Below are positions 52,491-61,760 of a stretch of 64,000 bases of DNA, piece by piece. How positions within the stretch are numbered: the first letter of the stretch is position 1; the number at the start of each line of letters is the position of its first letter. Source of the stretch: Flagellimonas meishanensis (GTDB lineage: Bacteria > Bacteroidota > Bacteroidia > Flavobacteriales > Flavobacteriaceae); assembly GCF_019880545.1 (NCBI RefSeq), contig NZ_JAINVW010000001.1, positions 682,001 to 746,000 of the forward strand. Reading direction: 5' to 3'. The notes beneath the pieces were generated by a model, which was given only the letters and a program-made list of their open reading frames with translations, did no database searches and was not told the DNA's origin. Position numbers and translations under genes: made by a program.

Positions 52491-53960
52491 TTGAACCCTT
52501 TAAAAAGGCTTTTTAAACAAACATTTATCTACGGTGTGGCCACGGTATTTCCGAGGGTCATTTCGTTTTTCCTGCTTCCATTGTATACCTCTGTTTTTGA
52601 AAATGCGGCAGGGTATGGCCAGTACACCAATATCTATGCATGGATTGCTATTTTCAATGTGTTCCTGGCCTACGGCATGGAGACCGCTTTTTTCCGATTT
52701 TATCATAAAAGGGATGATAAGGAGAGCGTGATTTCCACATCATTTATTTCCTTGTTGGCTACCTCCCTGATATTTTTTGTGGTAGCATTGGCCATTAGGG
52801 ATGGCCTGGCGGAATTCACCAACATTGATGCGGATTATATAAAATTTACCACGTACATTTTGGTGTTGGATGCCTTGGCAATTATTCCATTTGCCCTGAT
52901 TAGGGCGCAGGAGAAGCCTATGAAGTATGCCCTGCTAAAGACGGCCAATGTGGCCATTAATCTGGGCTTTAATGTGTTTTTCCTGCTTATTTTGCCCAAG
53001 TTGGCAACAACTCCATCCGAAGGAGTATGGTCGTCAATTTATAAAGAGGGTTGGGAAATCCAGTACATTTTCATTTCCAACATCATTGCCAGCGGGGTTA
53101 CACTTTTGATTTTGTTGCCGAGTTACTTTAAGGTTTCCTACAGGTTCAACGCAGTCCTTTGGAAGCAAATGTTGAAATACGCCGGACCGGTCATGGTGGC
53201 AGGTGTTGCGTTCACGGTAAATGAAGTGCTGGATAAAATACTGCTTACAGAATTGTTGCCAAGCGATGTGGCCGAAACCGAAGTGGGAAAGTATGGGGCC
53301 TGTTATAAATTGGCGCTTTTTATGACCCTGTTCGGAACGGCATTCAGAATGGGCGTTGAACCCTTTTTTTTCAGTCACGCCAAAACGGATAAACCACAAA
53401 AGACGTATGCCCAGATCACTAATTATTTTGTTGTTCTGGGGAGTGTAATTCTATTGGCTGTAGTGGTATTTGTTGAGCCATTGGGCAAGCTCCTTATCCG
53501 AAACCCGATTTATTGGGAAGCTTTGGATGTGGTACCCCTCATCTTGTTAGGGAGTTTTTGCTTGGGGATTTATCACAACCTTTCCGTTTGGTACAAGGTC
53601 ACAGACCAGACCAAGTTTGGGGCCTACATTTCTTCAATTGGTGCCCTGATCACTTTGATCATAAATATTGGATTGATCCCCAAAATAGGGTATATGGCCT
53701 CTGCTTTGGCCACCCTCGCAGCATATGGTATTATGATGGTGCTATCCTATTTCTTTGGAAAAAAATATTACCCAGTACCCTATAATATGAGAAAAATACT
53801 TTTTTATATGGGTGTTTCAATAGGTTTTTCGGCACTCTCCTTCTACGCTTTTAATAGAAATTTAATAGCTGGGAGCATACTACTTTTGCTATTTTTGATG
53901 TTAGTTTACAAGATGGAGGGAGATAGATTAAAGACCATACTACTGCGGCGTGAAAATTAA
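52491..53960 (+). CDS. Lipopolysaccharide/oligosaccharide flippase-type membrane protein
   Basis: 489 residues with about 14 hydrophobic segments, MOP superfamily; the N-terminus has [25 protein letters not shown], typical of RfbX/Wzx- and MurJ-like exporters. This conserved flavobacterial gene preceding dut is distinct from the Wzx at 12304 and may serve the core polysaccharide or peptidoglycan precursor pathway. TTG start at 52491. TGCATTTG about 35 bases upstream is a one-mismatch -7 element. Confidence 0.82.
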   Translation: MNPLKRLFKQTFIYGVATVFPRVISFFLLPLYTSVFENAAGYGQYTNIYAWIAIFNVFLAYGMETAFFRFYHKRDDKESVISTSFISLLATSLIFFVVALAIRDGLAEFTNIDADYIKFTTYILVLDALAIIPFALIRAQEKPMKYALLKTANVAINLGFNVFFLLILPKLATTPSEGVWSSIYKEGWEIQYIFISNIIASGVTLLILLPSYFKVSYRFNAVLWKQMLKYAGPVMVAGVAFTVNEVLDKILLTELLPSDVAETEVGKYGACYKLALFMTLFGTAFRMGVEPFFFSHAKTDKPQKTYAQITNYFVVLGSVILLAVVVFVEPLGKLLIRNPIYWEALDVVPLILLGSFCLGIYHNLSVWYKVTDQTKFGAYISSIGALITLIINIGLIPKIGYMASALATLAAYGIMMVLSYFFGKKYYPVPYNMRKILFYMGVSIGFSALSFYAFNRNLIAGSILLLLFLMLVYKMEGDRLKTILLRREN

Positions 53961-54384
53961 GATTATCAATAGATCAGAATATCAATTGCCCAATTATGAA
54001 ACCTTGGCCTCGGCGGGTATGGACCTAAGGGCCAATATTGCCAAACCGATAACGCTTAAATCGTTGGAGCGTGCCATAGTGCCAACAGGAATTTTCATGG
54101 AGCTTCCCGTTGGTTATGAGGCCCAGGTTCGACCACGAAGTGGTCTTGCGGCTAAAAAAGGCATATCGGTACTTAACGCACCCGGCACCATCGATGCAGA
54201 TTACCGAGGTGAGGTAGGGGTCATTCTGGTGAATCTATCTTCTGAGGATTTTACCATTGAAAATGGGGAACGTATTGCCCAAATGGTCATCGCAAAACAT
54301 GAAAGAGCTGAGTGGGAAGTTGTTGAATCACTTTCCAATACGGCTAGAGGCACAGGTGGTTTTGGAAGTACCGGTAAAAATTAG
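53950..54384 (+). CDS. dut: dUTP diphosphatase
   Basis: 144 residues. All five dUTPase motifs: [39 protein letters not shown] and the C-terminal [12 protein letters not shown]. Hydrolyses dUTP to dUMP for thymidylate synthesis and prevents uracil in DNA. GTG start overlapping the flippase stop by 11 bases. Confidence 0.97.
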   Translation: MKIKIINRSEYQLPNYETLASAGMDLRANIAKPITLKSLERAIVPTGIFMELPVGYEAQVRPRSGLAAKKGISVLNAPGTIDADYRGEVGVILVNLSSEDFTIENGERIAQMVIAKHERAEWEVVESLSNTARGTGGFGSTGKN

Positions 54385-54387
54385 CAG

Positions 54388-55338
54388 ATGCTGAAAAATT
54401 TTTTCACATTCTTTTTTTTGGTAGCAACTAACGTAATTTTTTTTGCACAGAATCAGATAGATAAAGTTTCTGACGATGCTTGCCCATGCATTTCACAAAT
54501 CAGTACAGAAATAAAGGAAAAGAAGAAATACAAAAAGATAAAAGAGTGCATTTCATCATCCATTTTGAAGATTCAGATGAAAAATAGCCTTATAAAAATG
54601 ACATCGAAGACAATGGACACTCTTAATAAGTATGCCTCAGAGGAATTGCCTGACTCTACTTTGTTAATGGAGGACAACTATATCATCGTAGTGGACAAAG
54701 ATTATAAAGAAGTCGAAGAAAACCTTCTTCGAAATTGCCAGTCCATGAAAGTCTTACTAGCATCCCATGATCAAAAGAGACGGAACTCGGTCTCCAATAA
54801 GAAAACCGCGAATGAGCATTATGACCTTGGACAAATGTTCTTCAAAGAGGGCAAATACGCAATTGCCATAGAGCACTACAAAAATGCAGTTGCCGTAGAC
54901 CCAAAGTTCGCTTTTGCCTGGGACATGATTGGATATAGTTATCGAAAACTGAATGAGTACAATGAAGCTATATATTATTATAAGAAGTCTCTTGAGATAG
55001 ATTCAAAAGGCAAAATGCCCTTAATCAATATTGCGTATGCCTATGAATATAACAAAGATTATGATGAAGCTATAAATGCAATGAACAACTACATACATAT
55101 TTATCCAAATGAGGGAGAGGGATATTATGGAAGGGGGCGCTTATATCATATAAAGGGAGATTATGAACAAGCACTTGATGATACGATCAAAGCATATTTG
55201 ATGTATTCTGAAATAAATTCGCCTTATGCTAGAGACGCAGAATACAATATTAGTTTATTTTATAATGAACTTAAAGAAGCTGAGAGATTGGAAGTTTTTG
55301 ACAAAATTGCGAAAAGGTATAATTTACAGATAGACTAA
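54388..55338 (+). CDS. Secreted TPR-repeat protein
   Basis: 316 residues. Signal peptide (LKNFFTFFFLVATNVIFFAQ) followed by a Cys-x-Cys region (DDACPCISQIST), then about four TPR units from residue 145: KTANEHYDLGQMFFKEGKY, AFAWDMIGYSYRKLNEYNEA, MPLINIAYAYEYNKDYDEA, EGYYGRGRLYHIKGDYEQA. Function unknown. It is A+T-rich (27-40% G+C in two counted 60-base stretches), unlike the dut and nucleotidyltransferase genes on either side, which fit together without it; it looks like an insertion into that operon. Start ATG 3 bases after dut. Confidence 0.8.
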   Translation: MLKNFFTFFFLVATNVIFFAQNQIDKVSDDACPCISQISTEIKEKKKYKKIKECISSSILKIQMKNSLIKMTSKTMDTLNKYASEELPDSTLLMEDNYIIVVDKDYKEVEENLLRNCQSMKVLLASHDQKRRNSVSNKKTANEHYDLGQMFFKEGKYAIAIEHYKNAVAVDPKFAFAWDMIGYSYRKLNEYNEAIYYYKKSLEIDSKGKMPLINIAYAYEYNKDYDEAINAMNNYIHIYPNEGEGYYGRGRLYHIKGDYEQALDDTIKAYLMYSEINSPYARDAEYNISLFYNELKEAERLEVFDKIAKRYNLQID

Positions 55339-55341
55339 CAT

Positions 55342-56358
55342 ATGAAAATAATTGTCCCCATGGCGGGAAGAGGTTCTCGATTGCGACCGCATACATTAAC
55401 CGTACCCAAACCATTGATTCCAGTTGCGGGCAAACCGATTGTACATCGGTTGGTGAGCGATATTGCAAAGGTTTTGGGAGAACCCATTGATGAAGTGGCC
55501 TTTATTTTGGGCGATCCGGCCTTTTTTGGGGACGATGTGGTGGAAAGCCTACTGCAATTGGCAAAAAGTCTTGGGGCAAAAGGATCTATTTACAGACAGG
55601 ACGAACCTTTGGGAACCGGGCACGCCATTATGAGCGCCAAGGATTCCCTGAGTGGGCCTGCAGTAATTGCCTATGCCGACACCTTGATCCGGGCCGATTT
55701 TGATTTGGATAGATCGGCAGATAGTGTCATTTGGGTGAAACAAGTGGGCCATCCGGAGGCCTATGGCGTGGTAAAGTTGAGTGATGACAATGAAATTGTG
55801 GAGCTGGTTGAAAAACCAAAGGAATTTGTTTCCGATTTGGCGGTGATTGGAATCTATTATTTCAAGGATGTAGGTGTGCTCAAGAAGGAGCTACAACATG
55901 TATTGGACCACGACATAACCCATGGGGGAGAGTATCAGATAAATGATGGCATCAAGCGCATGATGGAGAAGGGCATGAAATTTGTGCCTGGAAAGGTAAA
56001 TGAATGGATGGATTGCGGAAACAAGGATGTGACCGTGGAAACCAATCAACGGATGCTTGGATTTCTGGAGAAAGATGGGGAAAACCTGATTGCAGATTCG
56101 GTAAAAAAGGAAAATGCCAACATTATTGAACCGTGTTTCATTGGGGAACATGTGGTAATCAAAAATAGCACGATAGGGCCCTATGTTTCCATTGGGTCTG
56201 GCACAGTGGTGGAAAACGCAACAATCAAGAACAGCCTTATCCAGGGCAACAGTAAGATCACAAATGCCAATTTGGACAATGCCATGATTGGCAACCATGT
56301 GGTTTTTGATGGCAACTTTGAAACTATCAGCATCGGGGACTACTCGGTTTTGGAATAA
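55342..56358 (+). CDS. Sugar-phosphate nucleotidyltransferase
   Basis: 338 residues. GRGSRLRPHTLTVPKPLIPVAG is the NDP-sugar pyrophosphorylase signature; EPLGTGHAI and MDCGNKD are further family motifs. The last 90 residues are left-handed beta-helix hexapeptide repeats (IGEHVVIKNSTIGPYVSIG). The specific sugar (glucose, mannose or N-acetylglucosamine-type) cannot be assigned. Starts 3 bases after the TPR gene. Confidence 0.9.
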   Translation: MKIIVPMAGRGSRLRPHTLTVPKPLIPVAGKPIVHRLVSDIAKVLGEPIDEVAFILGDPAFFGDDVVESLLQLAKSLGAKGSIYRQDEPLGTGHAIMSAKDSLSGPAVIAYADTLIRADFDLDRSADSVIWVKQVGHPEAYGVVKLSDDNEIVELVEKPKEFVSDLAVIGIYYFKDVGVLKKELQHVLDHDITHGGEYQINDGIKRMMEKGMKFVPGKVNEWMDCGNKDVTVETNQRMLGFLEKDGENLIADSVKKENANIIEPCFIGEHVVIKNSTIGPYVSIGSGTVVENATIKNSLIQGNSKITNANLDNAMIGNHVVFDGNFETISIGDYSVLE

Positions 56359-56369
56359 AAGAATGAAAA

Positions 56370-57290
56370 ATGGACATGAAACAGCTTCTTGGAATGGGAT
56401 TGATGGTGTCGCTATGCACCTATAGCCCGAGCTATGCCCAAGAAGAGGAAAGCGCAGAGGTGTATCTGGAAGAATATACCGATGAGTTTCAAGAGAATTT
56501 CTTTGAAGCCCTGAAACATAAGGGCATCCAAAACTACGATAGGGCCATAGCCTTGTTCCTGAAATGCAAGCAATTGCAGCCTTCATATAGCGTAATAGAT
56601 TATGAGTTGGCCAAGGCGTACTATAGCGACAGACAGTACGTCACTGCCCAGGAATATGCCATAGAAGCGGTTAATGCGGAGCCCGAGGATTTCTGGTATC
56701 TTGAGAATTTGATGAAAATTATGGACGCCCAGGGCAATGCCATCGATGCGGTTGTGCAAAACATTCCCTTTGGCAATCAAAAGCTTCAGGAAAATCTAGC
56801 TTTGGTATTTTTCAAAAGCAAGAAGTACCAAGAGGCGCTAAAGGTGATTTCAACCCTGGATAATCAGATATGGGCTTCGGAACTTAAGGCGAAAATCAAT
56901 GACTCGATAAACCAAAAGGGCGTCAACGCAAAACCCACGTTGCCAAAAATAAAAGAAAAGGAACCGGACGATAATCCAGTTACCGAATATCAGAAATATC
57001 TGGAAAGGCTATTGGAGGAGAAGGAATATGCGAAGCTAGTGGATGTTTCCAAAGAAGCGCTGGATGCTTATCCGCTGCAGCCCTATTTTTACTATGCCCA
57101 TGGCGCCGCTTTGAACAACACAGGTGATGCCAATAAAGCCATAGAGGTATTGGAAAGTGGATTGGACTATCTTTTGGACGATGATGATCTGGCCAATTGG
57201 ATGTATTCTCAACTGGCCAAGGCCTATACCACTGTCGGGAATGCAACCAAGGCGAACGAGTATATCAGCAAAATGAAAACAGGACTATGA
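56370..57290 (+). CDS. TPR-repeat protein
   Basis: 306 residues: a signal-type N-terminus (LLGMGLMVSLCTYSPSYAQ), then acidic sequence and TPR units (DRAIALFLKCKQLQPSY, AKAYYSDRQYVTAQEYA, YYAHGAALNNTGDANKAIEV). Periplasmic scaffold of unknown partners, linked with DUF4292 and EnvC in flavobacteria. Its stop overlaps the DUF4292 start (ATGA). Confidence 0.85.
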   Translation: MDMKQLLGMGLMVSLCTYSPSYAQEEESAEVYLEEYTDEFQENFFEALKHKGIQNYDRAIALFLKCKQLQPSYSVIDYELAKAYYSDRQYVTAQEYAIEAVNAEPEDFWYLENLMKIMDAQGNAIDAVVQNIPFGNQKLQENLALVFFKSKKYQEALKVISTLDNQIWASELKAKINDSINQKGVNAKPTLPKIKEKEPDDNPVTEYQKYLERLLEEKEYAKLVDVSKEALDAYPLQPYFYYAHGAALNNTGDANKAIEVLESGLDYLLDDDDLANWMYSQLAKAYTTVGNATKANEYISKMKTGL

Positions 57291-58078
57291 GATTGCCCCT
57301 AAACATATTGAATAGCATAAGAAAACCCCTTGCGCCTGTCCTATTACTTATTGTGATGGGATCCTGCAAAAGCACAAAGAGCATAGCTGTGGGCGAAGCT
57401 GACACCAAAATGTCCACAAAGAGCATTATCAATCGGCATTATAGCAACCAGCCCAACTTTAAGACCCTGCGTGGTAGGGTTAAGATTGATTATTCCAACG
57501 GAAAGGAAAGCCAAGGCGTGAATGTAAGCCTTAGGATGGAAAAGGATAAGGTGATATGGATGAGTGCCCCTTTGGGTGTGGTAAAAGCACACATTACCCC
57601 AGAGAAAGTCTCTTTTTACAATAAATTACAAAATGAATACTTTGATGGAGATTTCAGTTATTTGAGCAGTCTCTTGGGAACGGAATTGGACTTTGAAAAG
57701 GTACAGAACATGTTGCTCGGCAATGCAGTGTTTGATCTGAGGAAGGAAAAGTATACGTCAGATATAAGCCAGGGCAACTATCAGCTTAAACCAAAAAATG
57801 CCGATATGTTATTTAAGACCCTGTTCCAGTTGGAACCAAAAAGTTTTAAGATAGCAATGCAACAAATCTCACAACCTGAAACCTATAAAGAACTCAACGC
57901 AAAATATACCTATCAGGATATTGCTGGAAACATTTTACCCGAAGAAATCCAGATATTGGCCGCCGAAAACGGGAACAAGACAAAGATAGATTTAAGTTTT
58001 AGGAATCTGGAACTCAACAAACCTTTGAATTTTCCGTACAAGATTCCCGATGGATATGATAAAATATCATTAAAGTGA
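57287..58078 (+). CDS. DUF4292 domain-containing lipoprotein
   Basis: 263 residues from the ATG at 57287, overlapping the TPR stop; the longer frame from 57197 lies inside that gene. APVLLLIVMGSCKST carries a lipobox Cys, consistent with an outer-membrane LolB/LolA-like beta protein. VNVSLRMEKDKVIWMSAPLGV and QYFDGDFSY-like segments match DUF4292. It may carry lipids or assist envelope assembly; this is inferred from fold resemblance. EnvC-like gene follows after 1 base. Confidence 0.85.
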   Translation: MRLPLNILNSIRKPLAPVLLLIVMGSCKSTKSIAVGEADTKMSTKSIINRHYSNQPNFKTLRGRVKIDYSNGKESQGVNVSLRMEKDKVIWMSAPLGVVKAHITPEKVSFYNKLQNEYFDGDFSYLSSLLGTELDFEKVQNMLLGNAVFDLRKEKYTSDISQGNYQLKPKNADMLFKTLFQLEPKSFKIAMQQISQPETYKELNAKYTYQDIAGNILPEEIQILAAENGNKTKIDLSFRNLELNKPLNFPYKIPDGYDKISLK

Positions 58079-58079
58079 T

Positions 58080-59306
58080 ATGATAAATAAAATTTCATAT
58101 TGTGTTGTATTTTATCTAGTTATTTTATTTTTTCCCCTACTATCCTTTTCCCAGACCAGTGAACAGAAGGCGCTGGAGGCCAAGCGGGAACGACTACAAG
58201 AGGAGATAAAGGAAATTAACAGACTTCTTTTTGCCGAACGCAAAGAAAAGGGCAATGTATTGGATCAAATGGATGCATTGGACCAACGGATAAATGTCCG
58301 CCAGGAGCTCATTCGGGTAACCAATCAGCAATCCAATCTGCTCAATAGGCAAATCAATGTCAACATTAGAAATATAAGCAAGCTTCGAGAGGATTTGAAA
58401 ATCTTGAAGGAAGACTACGCCAATTTGATTCAGCGGACCTATCAAAATAAATCACAGACCAATCGTTTGATGTTCCTGCTTTCCGCGGAGAATTTCTTTC
58501 AGGCGTTCAAGCGATTACAGTACATGCAGCAATATGCCAAGCATAGGAAGAAGCAAGGAGAGAGCATTGTAAAGAAAACGGAAGAGTTGGCCGGGTTGAA
58601 CCAAGAATTGGTAAGGCAGCGCAAGGAAAAGGAACAGCTGCTAGCAGAGAACAAAGCCGTAAAGGACAAATTGTACAAAGAAATAGAAACACAGAAAACA
58701 CTGTTGCGCAGCATTAGACAAAACGAAACACGATATGCCGCTGCAATTGAAGAAAAGCAAAAGGAATCCAGGAAGATAGATCGCGAAATAGAGCGACTGA
58801 TCCGAGATGCCATTGCCAATTCAAACAAAGCATCGGGAAAGGCCAGCAGTTCCGTTACTTTTGCCCTTACACCCGAGGCCAAACTGATAGCGGATAATTT
58901 TTCGGCAAACAAGGGAAGACTTATATGGCCCGTGGAAAAAGGAATCAAAAGCCAGGGCTACGGTGTCTATGCCGACAAGCTATATCCCGGCATAAAGCAT
59001 CGAAACAATGGGGTAACCATTACTACGGACCAGGGGAGCAAGGCAAGGGCCATTTTTGAAGGCGAAGTAATTGCCATAATTTCAGTTCCGGGGGGTGGCA
59101 AGGGCGTGACCTTGAAACATGGCAATTACATATCTGCCTATTACAACCTTACCAACATCTATGTTAAAAAAGGGGATAAAGTAGCTGCCAAGGAGGTATT
59201 GGGGGACATTAATACCAATCGGTTTGATGGCGCTACCAAATTGAAATTCTATTTATACAGGGACTCCGATAGATTGAACCCAGAGGAATGGATCTATCAA
59301 TTGTGA
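58080..59306 (+). CDS. EnvC-like murein hydrolase activator (degenerate M23)
   Basis: 408 residues: signal peptide (VVFYLVILFFPLLSFSQ), a long coiled coil (about 25-245; QKALEAKRERLQEEIKEINR onward) and a C-terminal LytM-type domain. The domain lacks metal ligands: HRNNG instead of HxxxD and LKFYLYR in place of the HxH strand. It therefore should be non-catalytic, an activator of cell-wall amidases like E. coli EnvC. The pairing of a coiled coil and degenerate LytM is diagnostic. Confidence 0.9.
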   Translation: MINKISYCVVFYLVILFFPLLSFSQTSEQKALEAKRERLQEEIKEINRLLFAERKEKGNVLDQMDALDQRINVRQELIRVTNQQSNLLNRQINVNIRNISKLREDLKILKEDYANLIQRTYQNKSQTNRLMFLLSAENFFQAFKRLQYMQQYAKHRKKQGESIVKKTEELAGLNQELVRQRKEKEQLLAENKAVKDKLYKEIETQKTLLRSIRQNETRYAAAIEEKQKESRKIDREIERLIRDAIANSNKASGKASSSVTFALTPEAKLIADNFSANKGRLIWPVEKGIKSQGYGVYADKLYPGIKHRNNGVTITTDQGSKARAIFEGEVIAIISVPGGGKGVTLKHGNYISAYYNLTNIYVKKGDKVAAKEVLGDINTNRFDGATKLKFYLYRDSDRLNPEEWIYQL

Positions 59307-59310
59307 CAAT

Positions 59311-60144
59311 ATGAAAAAAATAACAGACTTACAAGGCACATTCCAATTGCACAATGGCGTACAGATGCCCTATTTTGGACTTGGAGTGTATCTCTCCAAA
59401 GATGGAAATGAAGTGATAAGTGCAGTAAAAAATGCCCTTGACCATGGTTATCGCCATATTGATACGGCCTCTATCTACAATAATGAAGAAGGTGTGGGAG
59501 AAGGAATAAAGCAGAGCAATGTAGGCCGGGGCGATATTTTTCTGGTCAGCAAGGTCTGGAACACCGATCAGGGATACGATACTACCCTAAGGGCCTTCGA
59601 TGCAAGTTTGGAACGCTTGGGAACCGATTATCTGGATTTGTATTTGATACATTGGCCCAAGGAAAAATCCAGGGAAACGTGGAAGGCCATGGAAAGATTG
59701 TACCAGGAGAAAAGGGTACGTGCCATTGGAATCAGCAATTTTTTAAAACACCATGTTGAGGATTTGCTTGTTGAAGCCGACATTGTGCCCATGGTGAACC
59801 AAATGGAGTTTCACCCGTATCTAGTCCAGCAAGAATTAGTAGACTTTTGCCATTCAAAAGGCATACAGTACGAAGCTTGGTCACCCTTGATGCAAGGCCA
59901 TATTTTTGATTTGGACAACATGAAACAGTTGGCCGAAAAATACAAGAAGAGCATCGCCCAGATTGTGTTGCGTTGGGATTTGCAAAAAGGAGTGGTAACC
60001 ATTCCAAAATCCTCCAAAAAGGACAGGATCATTGCCAATGCCGACCTTTTTGATTTTGAAATTAATAATCAAGACATGCAACTGCTGGACAGTTTGGAAC
60101 GTGGAAAACGATTTGGTCCGGACCCTGACAATTTTGATTTCTAA
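59311..60144 (+). CDS. Aldo/keto reductase
   Basis: 277 residues, usual AKR length. HIDTASIYNNEEGVGEGI contains the catalytic Asp and Tyr, LYLIHWPK the His, and IPKSSKKDRI the NADPH-binding C-terminal motif. Cytoplasmic NADPH-dependent reduction of carbonyls; substrate unknown. Starts 4 bases after the EnvC gene, ends overlapping the thioesterase stop. Confidence 0.94.
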   Translation: MKKITDLQGTFQLHNGVQMPYFGLGVYLSKDGNEVISAVKNALDHGYRHIDTASIYNNEEGVGEGIKQSNVGRGDIFLVSKVWNTDQGYDTTLRAFDASLERLGTDYLDLYLIHWPKEKSRETWKAMERLYQEKRVRAIGISNFLKHHVEDLLVEADIVPMVNQMEFHPYLVQQELVDFCHSKGIQYEAWSPLMQGHIFDLDNMKQLAEKYKKSIAQIVLRWDLQKGVVTIPKSSKKDRIIANADLFDFEINNQDMQLLDSLERGKRFGPDPDNFDF

Positions 60145-60653
60145 TCCAAGAACAAGGCCTTGAGCTCTGTGGCTTCCGACGGAGGGAGTTTTCCGGCCAG
60201 TACCAGGCTCAGTTGTTTTCTTCGCAAGGCAGCAGCATAGCGCTCCTTTTCCAAATCGGTTTCAGGAGCCAGCGGGGGAACTTCGGTAGGTTTTCCAGTA
60301 TCATCAACCGCCACAAAAGTATATATGGCCTCATTGGCCTTGGTGCGGTCCCCAGTGAACCGATCCTCGATCCAAACATCGATAAAAATTTCCATCGAAG
60401 TTTTAAATGCCCTGGAAACGGCTGCCTCAACGGTCACCACACTCCCTAGCGGAACGGCATGGTTAAAGGCTACATGGTTCACAGAGGCGGTAACGGTGAT
60501 CCGACGACTATGCCTTCTAGCAGATATACTGGCTGCCCTATCCATTCGGGCCAACAGTTCACCCCCAAAAAGATTGTTCAAGGGATTGGTTTCGCTGGGC
60601 AAGACCAAATCCGTCATAATAGTCCGTGATTCACTTGGAGTTTTTGGGCGCAT
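60141..60653 (-). CDS. Acyl-CoA thioesterase (hot-dog fold)
   Basis: 170 residues. NPLNNLFGGELLARMDRAAS is the active-site block of YciA/ACOT-type thioesterases, with VTASVNHVAFNHAVPLG and the hot-dog domain. Cleaves acyl-CoA. A -7 element lies 16 bases upstream of its ATG. Convergent with the aldo/keto reductase, four-base overlap. Confidence 0.92.
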   Translation of the reverse strand: MRPKTPSESRTIMTDLVLPSETNPLNNLFGGELLARMDRAASISARRHSRRITVTASVNHVAFNHAVPLGSVVTVEAAVSRAFKTSMEIFIDVWIEDRFTGDRTKANEAIYTFVAVDDTGKPTEVPPLAPETDLEKERYAAALRRKQLSLVLAGKLPPSEATELKALFLD

Positions 60654-60669
60654 ACCTCTGAATTTTGCG

Positions 60670-60677
60670 CAAAGATA
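60670..60677 (-). promoter_or_regulatory. Bacteroidota promoter for the thioesterase
   Basis: Minus strand TATCTTTG (TAnnTTTG), with a TTTA-like -33 about 20 bases upstream. It is 16 bases from the ATG at 60653. Confidence 0.55.
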
Positions 60678-60710
60678 TTGAAGGGGAGACTGGTATTAAA
60701 GAAAAGCCGC

Positions 60711-61655
60711 TTATTTCTCCGAAAGTAGCCAAGCATCCTGGGAATCGGTGGTTTTTACTTTTCTAAGAAAGGCCAAAGCTTCCTTTGGATTCTCGAAACT
60801 GTCGTAGGCCACTTGGTGCAGTCCATATCTATTTTGCCCCAAATAAAAGGCATTATATCCTTTGTCCTTGAGTTGCGCAACCTTTTTCTCGGCATTTTCC
60901 GCTACCCTGAACGCGCCTGCAATGACATGGTGCTTGCCAAGCCGTCTTTTGGTCACATTGATGCTTATTGGAGGAAGTTCCAACGGAGCACTTTCAAAAA
61001 ATGTAGCTTCTTGGATCAATCGAGATACCTGTTCCTGCGCCGCTTGCTGCACCACTACTTGATTCTGCTGAAAATCATCGTACATGCGATATCCCGTAAC
61101 ACCGAGTGAAAGGCACAAAAGAAGTACCGCGGCATATTTGAGCCAGGGCCGGAAAGCAGATGCCTCCCTTTTCTCAGGGGTGATGATGAACGGAATCCTT
61201 TCTTCCAACTCTTCAACAGCTTCCTTCATCACTTCACGCTGGATTGGCGTGGCCACAAAAGAAGTAAGTCCAAAAGAAGAAGTCAAATAATTGATTTTTT
61301 CCTCAGGCTGAAACTGGATGCGATTCTCCTTGTTGGCCCAAAGCTTCCCAATATTGAAAAGTTCGATGCTTTCACCACGTTCGAGCTTCTTTTTCCAGGT
61401 CTCTCCCACCAACTCAACCTCGTGCAACAGTTCCTCGTAGCCCAATCTCTTTTCTTGGGCGATATGGGACACCAAAAGCCCATCATTCTTGCTCAACTGG
61501 GCATTGAAGGAAATGGTCTTGAAAGGCGGGGTCAGGGTATGGGTCGAGGCATCCAGCTTTGCAGACTTTGCATGTGATAGGAACGCTCCAAAACCAGGTA
61601 CAACGACGCAGTTGTGATTATAAAGCAACTGCTCTATGTAGAAATCAATCCGCAT
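60711..61655 (-). CDS. HU-CCDC81/SPOR domain protein
   Basis: 314 residues, taking the second ATG (61655) because it gives MRIDFYIEQLLYNHN, the family N-terminus; the first ATG is 6 bases upstream. Domains: two HU-like CCDC81 prokaryotic domains (YIEQLLYNHNCVVVPGFGAFLS; YEELLHEVELVGE), a single membrane helix (YAAVLLLCLSLGVTGY, near 180) and a C-terminal SPOR domain (HHVIAGAFRVAENAEKKVAQLKDKG split at the boundary). SPOR domains bind denuded septal peptidoglycan, so a cell-division or envelope role is likely. Divergent from dprA. Confidence 0.87.
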   Translation of the reverse strand: MRIDFYIEQLLYNHNCVVVPGFGAFLSHAKSAKLDASTHTLTPPFKTISFNAQLSKNDGLLVSHIAQEKRLGYEELLHEVELVGETWKKKLERGESIELFNIGKLWANKENRIQFQPEEKINYLTSSFGLTSFVATPIQREVMKEAVEELEERIPFIITPEKREASAFRPWLKYAAVLLLCLSLGVTGYRMYDDFQQNQVVVQQAAQEQVSRLIQEATFFESAPLELPPISINVTKRRLGKHHVIAGAFRVAENAEKKVAQLKDKGYNAFYLGQNRYGLHQVAYDSFENPKEALAFLRKVKTTDSQDAWLLSEK

Positions 61656-61760
61656 AGCCACAAATATTGTAAAAAAAGAAAGAGAACAAATTATGGAGTA
61701 TCACTTTTTATTAACATTTGAAAATCTGTATTTTGTGAACAACTTAGAGTCCCGAATCAA

